From positions 1-64,000 of the forward strand of contig JAVJRN010000074.1 in assembly GCA_040218415.1 (NCBI GenBank): 64,000 bases of DNA, read 5' to 3'. Position numbers and translations under genes: made by a program. Below are positions 35,509 through 42,937 of the stretch, in pieces (the first letter of the stretch is position 1; each line of letters starts with the position of its first letter). This DNA comes from JAVJRN01 sp040218415. Lineage in GTDB: Bacteria; Bacteroidota; Bacteroidia; Cytophagales; Cyclobacteriaceae. The notes under the pieces are model-generated. The model saw only the letters and a list, made by a program, of their open reading frames with translations, was not told the DNA's origin and searched no databases.

Positions 35509-36798
35509 TTATTTTAACAATTTATTGATAGTCAAACCTTGGACTAGAATTGAAAATACAACAACACAATAGGTGGCGAAAAGTATTGTTTCAATGACTA
35601 CAGGTTTTATCCACTCAAATTCTGAGAGTGATAAAGCCAAAGCAACAGAAATTCCACCACGCAATCCTCCCCATGTCAAAATAGGGATAGTCTTTGGTTC
35701 AAATTTTCTAAAAAAGGACATAGCCGTGACGGGTATACTTACACCTAAAAACCGTGCAAATAATACGATAACTATCGCGCTGATACCTACGAAAATACTT
35801 TCTATTCTGAAGGTGTTGGCAATGACAATCATTTCCAATCCAACCAAAATGAACAATATGGCATTTAAAGCTTCATCGAGCAAATGCCAAAACTTAAACA
35901 CGTATTCCCCTGTGGCATTGGCCAAATGTTCATCTCTACCTTCATTACCTATAAAAAGTCCCATCACCACCATAGCAAGCGGAGCTGAAACATGTAACAA
36001 TTCTGCTATTCTTCCGCCAACCATCACTAAAGTAAGCGTAACAAGAACTTCTAGTTCCACATGGTCATTGTCTATAAAGTCTAAGATCTTAAAGCCAAGA
36101 TATCCAAAAACAGCTCCCAGCAGAAGACCACCAACAACTTCCACAGCAAACAATTGCATAACCGAAACGACAGTAACCTCTCCGCCACCGTGTCCGCCTT
36201 CATGGACAACATCTCCGCCAAATTGTGCTTGTGCTATATTAAGAATGGTTAGAAAGATAACAACACCAACACCATCATTGAAGAGGGATTCTCCTGCAAT
36301 TTTAATTTCTAAGTTCTTAGAAATTGAATATTCCTTCACTAAAGAAAGAACCGCTATCGGATCAGTTGGTGATATTAATGCTCCAAATAATAAACAGTAG
36401 ATAAACTCAATTTCTACACCTAAAATCCATGGGAATATCAAAAATACGAGATATCCAACAATGAAAGTCGACATTACTGTACCCAAAGTGGCCAATATAA
36501 TAACTGGCGTTTTTTCCTCGAGCAATGTTTTAAGATTTACCGAAAGTGCTCCTGCAAATAGGAGAAAGTTGAGCATTACATTGAGCAATACCTCCTTGAA
36601 GTCAAATTCAGCAATGATATGCTCTGCTCCCCTAGTGATGGCTGGAAAAACGAAACCTAAGCCGAGAATAACTACCGACATCATTAATGCTATGGCCATC
36701 AAACCTATAGTTGACGGTAACTTCAAAACAGTAATGTTTATCAATGTAAAACATGCTGCAAGGAAGATAAGAAGAGTGATTAAGTCGAGAATACTCAT
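35509..36798 (-). CDS. Na+/H+ antiporter, CPA1 (NhaP/NHE) family
   Basis: 429 residues with about twelve membrane helices. Core motifs 'LLFGALISPTDPIAVLSLVKE' (parts: ALISPTDPIAV) and 'KIAGESLFNDGVGVVIF' carry the ion-binding Asp residues of CPA1 transporters, with 'LTWGGLRGGISVALALSL' further on. It has a His/Gly-rich insertion near residue 200 ('VVHEGGHGGGE'), probably a loop. It exchanges Na+ (or K+) for H+ at the inner membrane. First gene of a two-gene operon with the GPP34 protein. Confidence 0.93.
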   Translation of the reverse strand: MSILDLITLLIFLAACFTLINITVLKLPSTIGLMAIALMMSVVILGLGFVFPAITRGAEHIIAEFDFKEVLLNVMLNFLLFAGALSVNLKTLLEEKTPVIILATLGTVMSTFIVGYLVFLIFPWILGVEIEFIYCLLFGALISPTDPIAVLSLVKEYSISKNLEIKIAGESLFNDGVGVVIFLTILNIAQAQFGGDVVHEGGHGGGEVTVVSVMQLFAVEVVGGLLLGAVFGYLGFKILDFIDNDHVELEVLVTLTLVMVGGRIAELLHVSAPLAMVVMGLFIGNEGRDEHLANATGEYVFKFWHLLDEALNAILFILVGLEMIVIANTFRIESIFVGISAIVIVLFARFLGVSIPVTAMSFFRKFEPKTIPILTWGGLRGGISVALALSLSEFEWIKPVVIETILFATYCVVVFSILVQGLTINKLLK

Positions 36799-36932
36799 TG
36801 GTGATTTTATAGTTGGTTGTTACCTAAATTATGTCCTGCTCAAAATAAGGTTAAAAATATCACAAAAAAAACAAGCAATGAATATTAATGATCTAACTTT
36901 TGGGATCAAAACCTTATTAAAATCGTAGTTTA

Positions 36933-38261
36933 ATGCACTTTTTTAGAAAATATCTTTACAAAACAAAAACCTCATTTATTGTAATATTCTGTGTTTGTAC
37001 TATTGCGATTAATGGATGCAAAACTATAGAAATTGGATTGATAACGCGGGATATTAAAAAGCAAGTTAGCCGTGATGATTTCTTTAAAAGTCAATTCACA
37101 GGCTTCTGCCTTTTTGATCCGCAAACAAACACATACATCAGCGAAATAAATGCGGATCATTATTTTAACCCCGCTTCGAATACAAAAATCTTAACGATGC
37201 TGAGTGTTCTCGACAGCCATCGGGATTCAATTCCAAGTTTTGCTTTTTCCAAAACAGGAAAGGACTCCATCGCTTTACTGCCCCTAGCCGATCCTACTTT
37301 TTTACATCCAAAATTATCCAACCGTAATGTTCTGGATAAACTCAACCAATACAAAAAACTAAGTTTACTCACACCAAAAAACAACATCAGCGCTTTTGGT
37401 CCTGGTTGGGCTTGGGACGACTACTTTTATTCCTTCCAACCAGAAAGAAGTTATTATCCTATCTATGGAAATGTAGTCAATATTACCTTTGACTCAGTAT
37501 TGGTGGCTTCTCCGAGTTTCTTCAACTCCTACATTGACCTTATCCCAAACGATGCGAAACAAAATGCCCTCTACAGAGATCCAAACCTTAACATCTTTAA
37601 TACTTATATCAATGAGGATAGTGCCGCCTTTTTCAGAACTATACCATTCAAGACCAGCTTAGAACTTTATCAAGTTTTATTGAAAGATACCATCCCCAAT
37701 ATTGTATTCAATGAGTACGATAACACCTTCCTTTCAGACACCATTTATAGTCAACGAACCATTGATGTTCTGGCCACAATGATGAAAAGTAGTGACAACT
37801 TCTTGGCCGAACAACTGCTGATCCAATCGGGAATTATCAATGGAAGTTGGAATACCGACGCTTACAGAAATAGATTGTTAACAAAATGGTCCACCTTTCT
37901 TACTCATCAACCTCAATGGTACGATGGTTCGGGGTTATCGCGCTATAACTTGATTACTCCAAAAAGTCTGGTGGAAATTCTCCATGAGATCTACCAGCAG
38001 CTATCCTTTGACGAAATCAAGTACATTTTCCCTGTGGGTGGCGAGTCTGGGACTATCAGAAACTATTACAAGGCGACCACACCCTACGTTATTGCCAAAA
38101 CAGGCACGCTCAAAAACAACCATTGCTTAAGTGGATACTTGGTAACAGCTTCTGGCAAAACATTGATTTTTAGTTTTATGAATAACCACTATATCGGCTC
38201 TTCACATCAAGCAAAATTGGCCATGGAAAAAGTACTTGTCAGGATCAGAGACAAGTATTAG
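36933..38261 (+). CDS. dacB: D-alanyl-D-alanine carboxypeptidase / endopeptidase, PBP4 (S13) family
   Basis: 442 residues. N-terminal lipoprotein-like signal with 'CTIAINGCKTIEI'. Catalytic motifs in order: SxxK 'FNPASNTKILTML', SxN 'MKSSDNFLAEQLL' and KTG 'VIAKTGTLKNNHCLSGYLV'. The family trims peptidoglycan stem peptides or cuts cross-links. The gene appears complete, but its stop codon is followed immediately by the C-terminal coding part of a tyrosine recombinase (38262 on), marking the left edge of an inserted island. Confidence 0.93.
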   Translation: MHFFRKYLYKTKTSFIVIFCVCTIAINGCKTIEIGLITRDIKKQVSRDDFFKSQFTGFCLFDPQTNTYISEINADHYFNPASNTKILTMLSVLDSHRDSIPSFAFSKTGKDSIALLPLADPTFLHPKLSNRNVLDKLNQYKKLSLLTPKNNISAFGPGWAWDDYFYSFQPERSYYPIYGNVVNITFDSVLVASPSFFNSYIDLIPNDAKQNALYRDPNLNIFNTYINEDSAAFFRTIPFKTSLELYQVLLKDTIPNIVFNEYDNTFLSDTIYSQRTIDVLATMMKSSDNFLAEQLLIQSGIINGSWNTDAYRNRLLTKWSTFLTHQPQWYDGSGLSRYNLITPKSLVEILHEIYQQLSFDEIKYIFPVGGESGTIRNYYKATTPYVIAKTGTLKNNHCLSGYLVTASGKTLIFSFMNNHYIGSSHQAKLAMEKVLVRIRDKY

Positions 38262-38427
38262 GCAAGTATATGTTCATTCATTTGCTCCCCATCTATTGGA
38301 AGTGGGTTCTGATTTAAGAGCTATGAAAACCATAAGAGGTCAAAGCTGTAGTTACACCACAGAAGTTTATACTCAAATAGCTATTAATGGTTTGTTCCGA
38401 ATTCAAAAATCATTAGGTTTGGTTTAA
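38262..38427 (+). pseudogene. C-terminal remnant of a tyrosine recombinase/integrase
   Basis: About 55 codons in the frame of the ORF beginning at 38236 read 'VHSFAPHLLEVGSDLRAMKT' then 'TTEVYTQIAINGLFRIQKSL'. This aligns with the integrase C-terminus HSFATHLLE-x-G-x-DLR...LGH...TTEIYTHV...IKSPLD. The nucleophile Tyr is kept, the LGH His is replaced (RGQ), and everything upstream, including the HxLR box and first catalytic Arg, is missing. The fragment abuts dacB and lies 37 bp before a GTTAGCC repeat. It is a dead leftover of an integrase, possibly an integron-type one. Confidence 0.75.
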
Positions 38428-38463
38428 TATAACTTAGTTAACCGCAACAAGGTGGGTAAATAG

Positions 38464-38474
38464 TTGTTAGCCGT
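38464..38474 (+). repeat. Left boundary repeat TTGTTAGCCGT (integron-core-like)
   Basis: Exact inverted copy of 41427-41437 (ACGGCTAACAA); the match extends to 13 of 14 bases (TAkTTGTTAGCCGT). GTTAGCC at the head of a cassette and GGCTAAC at the end of its gene are the arrangement of attC core sites in integron cassettes. Lies 18 bp before the primase-like gene. Confidence 0.6.
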
Positions 38475-38491
38475 CACAACAAAAACAAAGA

Positions 38492-39520
38492 ATGCGCAAT
38501 AGGCCTAATTTATTGAGTACAAGAGTATCGCTTCAGATGAACACTTGGTCTCCAATATCAGGTGAACCTTCAATTGAACAAATTCTTAATGAGATACGGT
38601 CAGGAAGTCATAAAACCAAAATAGATGAATTAAGACTTAATCTGACGGCAGGGAACAAAGAGTTTTATGATAACTTCAAAAAACAATTACCGGCAGTAAC
38701 ATTCAGTGGAGTATTTAGCGCGGTAAGAAACAGCGATCATCTAAAGAACTATAATCCAGTAATTGTCATTGATATTGATAAGCTTGAATATGATGATTTG
38801 TCCCCAGTTTATAATGCTTTATCAAATGATATTTATGTCTTTTCATTTTGGAGATCACCGTCTAACCTTGGTTTCAAGGGGCTGGTTCCAATAAGCTATT
38901 CTAGTGATTCCAATGATATCGATCTCAACATAAAGCATAGAAGCGCTTTCTATAAACTAGCAGATTACTTTAAGGAGTCATATAATATTATACTTGACAA
39001 AAGTGGGAGTGACATTACTAGATTATGTTTTCTTTCTTACGATGAAGAATTAATAGTTAAAGACAGTATTAACTCTTTTTATATTGATATCGAAGATATT
39101 CAGAAAGTAAGGAAAGAAAGCGTAAATACGGATATTAATAAACTAAAATTCACTAGTAGCAGAGATGCGCTTTACAACCCCGAGCAAAGAAATAATTCTT
39201 TTAATAGAAAGCTAATGACAGACATCATTAGATACCTGACCAATAAGAACCTTTCTATTACTCATGAGTATGAAAATTGGTCAAAAGTTGCAATGGTTAT
39301 TTCAAACAACTTTACATATGATGTAGGACTTAAATACTTTTTGAAGTTAAGTGCTTTAGATCATGATAAATTTAATGAAATAGCTTGTGCCAACTTTTTA
39401 TTAAATTGTTACGAGACAAGAAAGGGTATTGTAAATTTCGGTAGTCTTATTTATTTGGCAAATCAAAAAGGTTATAAAACAAAATATCAAAAAAATGGGG
39501 TCGGGAAGACGGAAGCTTAA
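38492..39520 (+). CDS. BT4734/BF3469 family (VirE N-terminal) primase-like protein with PriCT-like tail
   Basis: 342 residues. N-terminal BT4734-like domain: 'TRVSLQMNTW', 'SIEQILNEIRSGSHKTKIDE', 'KKQLPAVTFSGVF', 'VIVIDIDKL' (Asp94, Asp96), 'FWRSPSNLGFKGLVPI', 'KHRSAFYKLADYF' (His149) and 'ILDKSGSDITRLCFLSYDEE' (Asp169, Arg177). These fit the hDhD, sxH and hD motifs of archaeo-eukaryotic primases. The tail (residues ~235-330, 'NWSKVAMVISNNF', 'FLKLSALDHDKFNE') resembles PriCT-2. The usual C-terminal helicase half is absent. Start ATG 38492 is used; ATG 38537 is an alternative. Followed after 132 bp by a reverse transcriptase inside the same repeat-bounded unit. Confidence 0.82.
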   Translation: MRNRPNLLSTRVSLQMNTWSPISGEPSIEQILNEIRSGSHKTKIDELRLNLTAGNKEFYDNFKKQLPAVTFSGVFSAVRNSDHLKNYNPVIVIDIDKLEYDDLSPVYNALSNDIYVFSFWRSPSNLGFKGLVPISYSSDSNDIDLNIKHRSAFYKLADYFKESYNIILDKSGSDITRLCFLSYDEELIVKDSINSFYIDIEDIQKVRKESVNTDINKLKFTSSRDALYNPEQRNNSFNRKLMTDIIRYLTNKNLSITHEYENWSKVAMVISNNFTYDVGLKYFLKLSALDHDKFNEIACANFLLNCYETRKGIVNFGSLIYLANQKGYKTKYQKNGVGKTEA

Positions 39521-39573
39521 TGCTATCGTAAATATCACTTCCACAAACGGTAGGGCACTGCCAGGAAGCTTAA
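39511..39573 (+). repeat. GGAAGCTTAA direct repeat pair in the intergenic fold
   Basis: 10-bp identical copies at 39511-39520 (ending in the stop codon of the primase-like gene) and 39564-39573. AAGCTT is itself a palindrome, so the copies could also pair with each other. Confidence 0.5.
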
Positions 39574-39597
39574 AAAAGGCCAGACATTATATGTCAG

Positions 39598-39605
39598 TAT
39601 CTTTG
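39598..39605 (+). promoter_or_regulatory. Possible -7 element for the RT gene
   Basis: TATCTTTG fits TAnnTTTG exactly, 48 bp before the RT ATG. No TTG at the -33 position. If used, transcripts would start near 39612 and omit most of the structured region. Confidence 0.3.
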
Positions 39606-39652
39606 TCAATAGGAGTTTTACTCTTTACATCCGACCCCTATTTTTTCTTTTT

Positions 39653-41434
39653 ATGAGGAAATTCGAGCAATACTTAAGTAAGAATGAAATTTTACGTCAA
39701 ATCTGTAAGATTAGAGTGAAAATCGCCAAAAGCAGAAACAAGCACCATCTCTTAAACTACTTAACATCAAACCCTAAATACAATTATCACTTAAAAAGTC
39801 TTTCTGATCCCGGCAATGAATTTGAGCAGTATCAAAAAGAATTGAACGATTTACTCAGTTCAATTCTGCCACCACGAAGAAAATGGGTGAAGTTGGGTGA
39901 AGCATCGAGAAGACATCCTCAGAATAAAAATGAATTTCTAACAGCTAATGATAAAAATTTCTATTCTTTATTAAAAACAATAAAAATTCACGAAAAAAGA
40001 AATTCAAAAGAATCTTGGTTTCTAAAACTTCAAGAGTTTATTGAAGAAATTAAGAAGCTTGCACTTAGAAATACTTATGAGGTCAACTCGCCTGTCGTAC
40101 TGCCAAAACTAAAAGAAGAAAAGAAGAAAAAAGATAAAAATGAGTGTAGACCTATTTGCTTATTTGATCTGAAGGACAGGATAATTTTGAGCATAACAAA
40201 TAAATTCTTAACTCAATTATTCGATAATTACTTTCAAGATAGTTCATATGCTTTCAGGTCAAAAAAGAATAATGAAGGTAAGATTATTTCACATCACGAT
40301 TGCGTCAGAGACATAATTGATTTCAGGAAGAAAAATGATGACAAGGAATTAATTATTGTAGAATGCGACATGAAAAAATTCTTCGATACCGTAAATCAAG
40401 ATATAACTAAAGCATTGTATCAAGAATTAATAATCTTGGCTCAAAAAGATCACCCAGACTTAAATATAGAAAGTGCTTCAAGGATTTTTGAAAGCTACCT
40501 GGATTGTTTTGCATTTAATGTAAACATTCCCAAACCCGATGATAATTTATATTGGGAATCTTATGCAATCCCAAATGGAGAATTCACGTGGATTAGCAAT
40601 TCTGAATTACTGAAAAAATATCCAAATAACATTTCTGATATTCGAATTGGTATTCCTCAAGGAGGTGCTCTTTCAGGTTTAATTTCGAATATCTACCTGA
40701 ATCAGGTAGATATCCATCTAAGTCATGAACCAATTCTATATCAAAGATTTTGTGATGACATGATCATTATAGGTGACACTATAAATGATTGCAATAATGC
40801 TAAAGCAAAATACATAAGTGCACTCAATGATTTAAAACTTTTTCCACACCCCTTCATAAGTTCAGACGAACTAACTACCGAGAGAAAAGGCAAAGTGACA
40901 TACAAGAATTTCTGGAGTGGGAAATCAAAAGGACCTTATCGCTGGGGGAAAATTGAAGAGAACTCGTTTCCATGGATTGGTTTTGTAGGCTATGAAATTA
41001 ACTATACTGGCGACCTGAGGGTAAGAAAAAAATCTTTAATAAAGGAACTAAAAAAGCAAAAGAAGATAGTCCGAGAAATTGAAGAGGCTATTGACGATGG
41101 GATGCGAAGATCCTCTCGAACAGCTACGGAATCAGCAATTAACCGACTTATAGGTATGTCTGTTGGTAGAATTGGAATTGACAACTTTGATGAAGTTTCA
41201 ACAGATTTATGCTGGAAGAATGGTTTTAAAGAGTTGAATTTGAATACACATTCTGAAAAACAAATAAAACATCTAGACAGGAACAGAAGTAAACTGTACT
41301 ATAGGCTTTTAAAAGAAGTGAAAGAACCTGAATTAAAGGCACCTGCAATGAAAGGCAGACAAATTATTAGTTATAACAAGCCGTTTAGTTACTACTATCA
41401 GGTTTTGGAAAGATCGAAAAAAGCGAACGGCTAA
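39653..41434 (+). CDS. Reverse transcriptase, unclassified (candidate defence-associated RT)
   Basis: 593 residues. RT motifs: 'NECRPICLFDLKDRIILS' (RP at 166-167), 'SSYAFRSKKN' (~199-202), motif A 'VECDMKKFFDTV' (Asp239), motif B 'IGIPQGGALSGLISNIYLNQ' (PQGG 335-338), motif C 'YQRFCDDMIII' (Asp368, Asp369) and a thumb-side 'FPWIGFVGYEI'. All three catalytic Asp are present. The YxDD motif reads FCDD. A ~90-residue insertion separates motifs A and B, and ~145 residues follow the polymerase core. No maturase X/HNH domain is visible. I cannot place it among retron, DGR, group II or Abi/UG classes by eye; the last fits best. Its stop lies inside the right boundary repeat. Visibly AT-rich. Confidence 0.88.
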   Translation: MRKFEQYLSKNEILRQICKIRVKIAKSRNKHHLLNYLTSNPKYNYHLKSLSDPGNEFEQYQKELNDLLSSILPPRRKWVKLGEASRRHPQNKNEFLTANDKNFYSLLKTIKIHEKRNSKESWFLKLQEFIEEIKKLALRNTYEVNSPVVLPKLKEEKKKKDKNECRPICLFDLKDRIILSITNKFLTQLFDNYFQDSSYAFRSKKNNEGKIISHHDCVRDIIDFRKKNDDKELIIVECDMKKFFDTVNQDITKALYQELIILAQKDHPDLNIESASRIFESYLDCFAFNVNIPKPDDNLYWESYAIPNGEFTWISNSELLKKYPNNISDIRIGIPQGGALSGLISNIYLNQVDIHLSHEPILYQRFCDDMIIIGDTINDCNNAKAKYISALNDLKLFPHPFISSDELTTERKGKVTYKNFWSGKSKGPYRWGKIEENSFPWIGFVGYEINYTGDLRVRKKSLIKELKKQKKIVREIEEAIDDGMRRSSRTATESAINRLIGMSVGRIGIDNFDEVSTDLCWKNGFKELNLNTHSEKQIKHLDRNRSKLYYRLLKEVKEPELKAPAMKGRQIISYNKPFSYYYQVLERSKKANG

Positions 41435-41437
41435 CAA
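41427..41437 (-). repeat. Right boundary repeat ACGGCTAACAA (integron-core-like)
   Basis: Inverted copy of 38464-38474; the RT stop codon TAA is part of it. The following bases (ATAGATATAGCATATACCTC) could be the left arm of an attC site, but no matching right arm with GTTAGCC follows, so the site looks truncated. Confidence 0.6.
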
Positions 41438-41462
41438 ATAGATATAGCATATACCTCCTGCT

Positions 41463-41485
41463 GACGCGAACTTTTAGCTCGTGCC
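41463..41485. repeat. REP-like imperfect hairpin
   Basis: GACGCGAACT / AGCTCGTGCC with a 3-nt loop forms an imperfect 10-bp stem just outside the right boundary repeat. It resembles the short 'gcgaa...ctcgtgcc' hairpins scattered in Bacteroidota genomes, often as remnants of IS200-like or REP elements. The rest of 41438-41605 has no gene. Confidence 0.35.
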
Positions 41486-41605
41486 AATTAAGATTAAATA
41501 CACCACGCTTGTGCCTCGTTGTGAATCATCGAAAGAAATACTATTTTTAAATCCGCAATTGAAAAACTATCAGTTCCTGAATTTCAACGCTGCACCGAAA
41601 CCCAC

Positions 41606-42871
41606 TCAACCAAACCTTTCAAATGCTGCTTTTGTAAGTGCCTCTCTATGGTTAGGGTGCGCAATATCTATGAGCAGCTTGGCTCTTTCGCCCAAAGATT
41701 TTCCGTAGAGATTAGCTATCCCATAGTCTGTCACGATGTAGTGTACATTGGCTCTTGTGGATACTACGCCGGCTCCTTCTTTCAGCGTTGGGACAATTTT
41801 TGAAAATCCTTTATTGGTAGAACTGATGGCGATGATCGGCTTTCCACCCTTGGAATAAGAGGCGCCACGAATAAAATCAATCTGCCCTCCTACCCCCGAA
41901 AAATGTTTGGTGCCAATAGAATCCGCACAAACCTGTCCGGTTAAGTCTATTTCGATGGCACTATTGATTGAGGTCACCTTTGGGTTTTGCCTGATGGTGG
42001 CTACATCATTGACATAAGCCACATCCATCATCAATATACCCGGGTTTTGATCTACAAAATCATATAATTTTTTGGTGCCCATCAAAAATGAAGACACTAT
42101 TTTCCCCCTATTCAATTTCTTTTTCTCGCCTGTGATTACCCCTTTTTCCACCAAAGGAATGATTCCGTCAGAAAACATCTCGGTATGAACACCTAGCGCC
42201 TTGTGATCGCCAAGGGCAGCAAGTACTGCGTTTGGGATATTGCCAATGCCCATTTGTAAGGTGGCACCATTTTCTACCAAAGAGGCTACATGGCAGCCAA
42301 TGCGTGTTTCTGCCTCACTCAGTGGCGCAGCTTCAACAACTGGAATGTCCGCATCATGCGCTACCAAATAATCAAAATGCGAAAGATGAATACAGCCGTC
42401 CCCCATGGTTCTTGGCATTTTAGCATTTACCTGAGCGATGACGATTTTGGCCGTTTCTATAGCTGCCAAAGACGCATCCACGGAGACACCTAGTGAGCAA
42501 TAGCCGTGTTTATCCGGTGGACAAACCTGAACCAATGCTACATCAATTGGTAAAATATTGTTTCGAAAGAGCGAAGGCACTTCACTCAAAAAAACTGGGA
42601 TATAATCCGCCCGATTTGCTTGCGTGGCTTGCCGTACATTAGGGCCTACAAAAAATGATTTTAGATGAAATATTCCTTGACATTCCGGGCCAACATATTT
42701 TGCATCAGATTCTGTGTGCAAATGGACAATCTCCACATTGGTAAGTTCTCCCTTTCTTTCCACCATTGCATCGATGAGATGCTGTGGAGCTGCCGCCACC
42801 GAATGTATAAACACCCTGTCGCCAGATTTTAAATAAGATAATGCTTCATGGGAATTTACATATTTAGCCAT
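41606..42871 (-). CDS. Acetyl-CoA hydrolase/transferase family protein (4-hydroxybutyrate CoA-transferase-like)
   Basis: 421 residues. N-terminal 'YLKSGDRVFIHSVAAAPQHL', 'VEIVHLHTESDAKYV', 'VALVQVCPPDKHGYCSLGVS' and C-terminal 'GATLQMGIGNIPNAVLAAL', 'HTEMFSDGIIPLVEKG' with the catalytic Glu region, and 'GVGGQIDFIRGASYSKGGKP' (in part). This is the butyryl-CoA/4-hydroxybutyrate CoA:acetate transferase family, which shuttles CoA between acyl groups. The acyl substrate is uncertain. It forms the right flank of the inserted island and is divergent from the BNR gene. Confidence 0.92.
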   Translation of the reverse strand: MAKYVNSHEALSYLKSGDRVFIHSVAAAPQHLIDAMVERKGELTNVEIVHLHTESDAKYVGPECQGIFHLKSFFVGPNVRQATQANRADYIPVFLSEVPSLFRNNILPIDVALVQVCPPDKHGYCSLGVSVDASLAAIETAKIVIAQVNAKMPRTMGDGCIHLSHFDYLVAHDADIPVVEAAPLSEAETRIGCHVASLVENGATLQMGIGNIPNAVLAALGDHKALGVHTEMFSDGIIPLVEKGVITGEKKKLNRGKIVSSFLMGTKKLYDFVDQNPGILMMDVAYVNDVATIRQNPKVTSINSAIEIDLTGQVCADSIGTKHFSGVGGQIDFIRGASYSKGGKPIIAISSTNKGFSKIVPTLKEGAGVVSTRANVHYIVTDYGIANLYGKSLGERAKLLIDIAHPNHREALTKAAFERFG

Positions 42872-42937
42872 CTTGGTTTCCTTTTTTGCATTAAATTAAC
42901 ATTTTTGAATCTCTCAAACCAATGACCAAAGTCATCC

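Larger units (their letters stand above)
39489..39646 (+). ncRNA. Candidate structured RNA between primase-like and RT genes
   Basis: The ends form a long inverted repeat: GGGGTCGG (39497-39504) pairs with CCGACCCC (39631-39638), and, after a one-base bulge, AAAAAAT (39490-39496) with ATTTTTT (39640-39646), 15 bp in all. Inside are smaller hairpins: GGAAG/CTTCC (39511 and ~39538), GGTAG-GGCA-CTGCC (39549-39562), GACAT-TAT-ATGTC (39582-39594) and GAGT-TTT-ACTC (~39613-39623). The fold ends 6 bp before the RT ATG. Retron and some defence RT loci have an RNA in this place. Transcription and function are not proven; the 5' part overlaps the primase-like stop. Confidence 0.5.

Noticed and set aside
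35573..36400. 275-residue plus-strand ORF opposite the antiporter
   Set aside because: Antisense shadow; Ser/Thr/Lys/Pro-rich sequence typical of the complement of membrane-protein codons.
39653..41434. Retron interpretation of the RT
   Set aside because: The RT is far longer than typical retron RTs (about 300 residues), has FCDD instead of YADD, and no typical msr-msd order could be recognised, though a structured upstream region exists.
38262..41605. Group II intron or diversity-generating retroelement
   Set aside because: No domain V-like hairpin, no maturase or endonuclease domain in the RT, and no template/variable repeat pair with adenine-specific differences was seen.
41481..41708. 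75-codon plus-strand ORF after the RT
   Set aside because: Overlaps the 3' end of the CoA transferase gene and has no recognisable domain.
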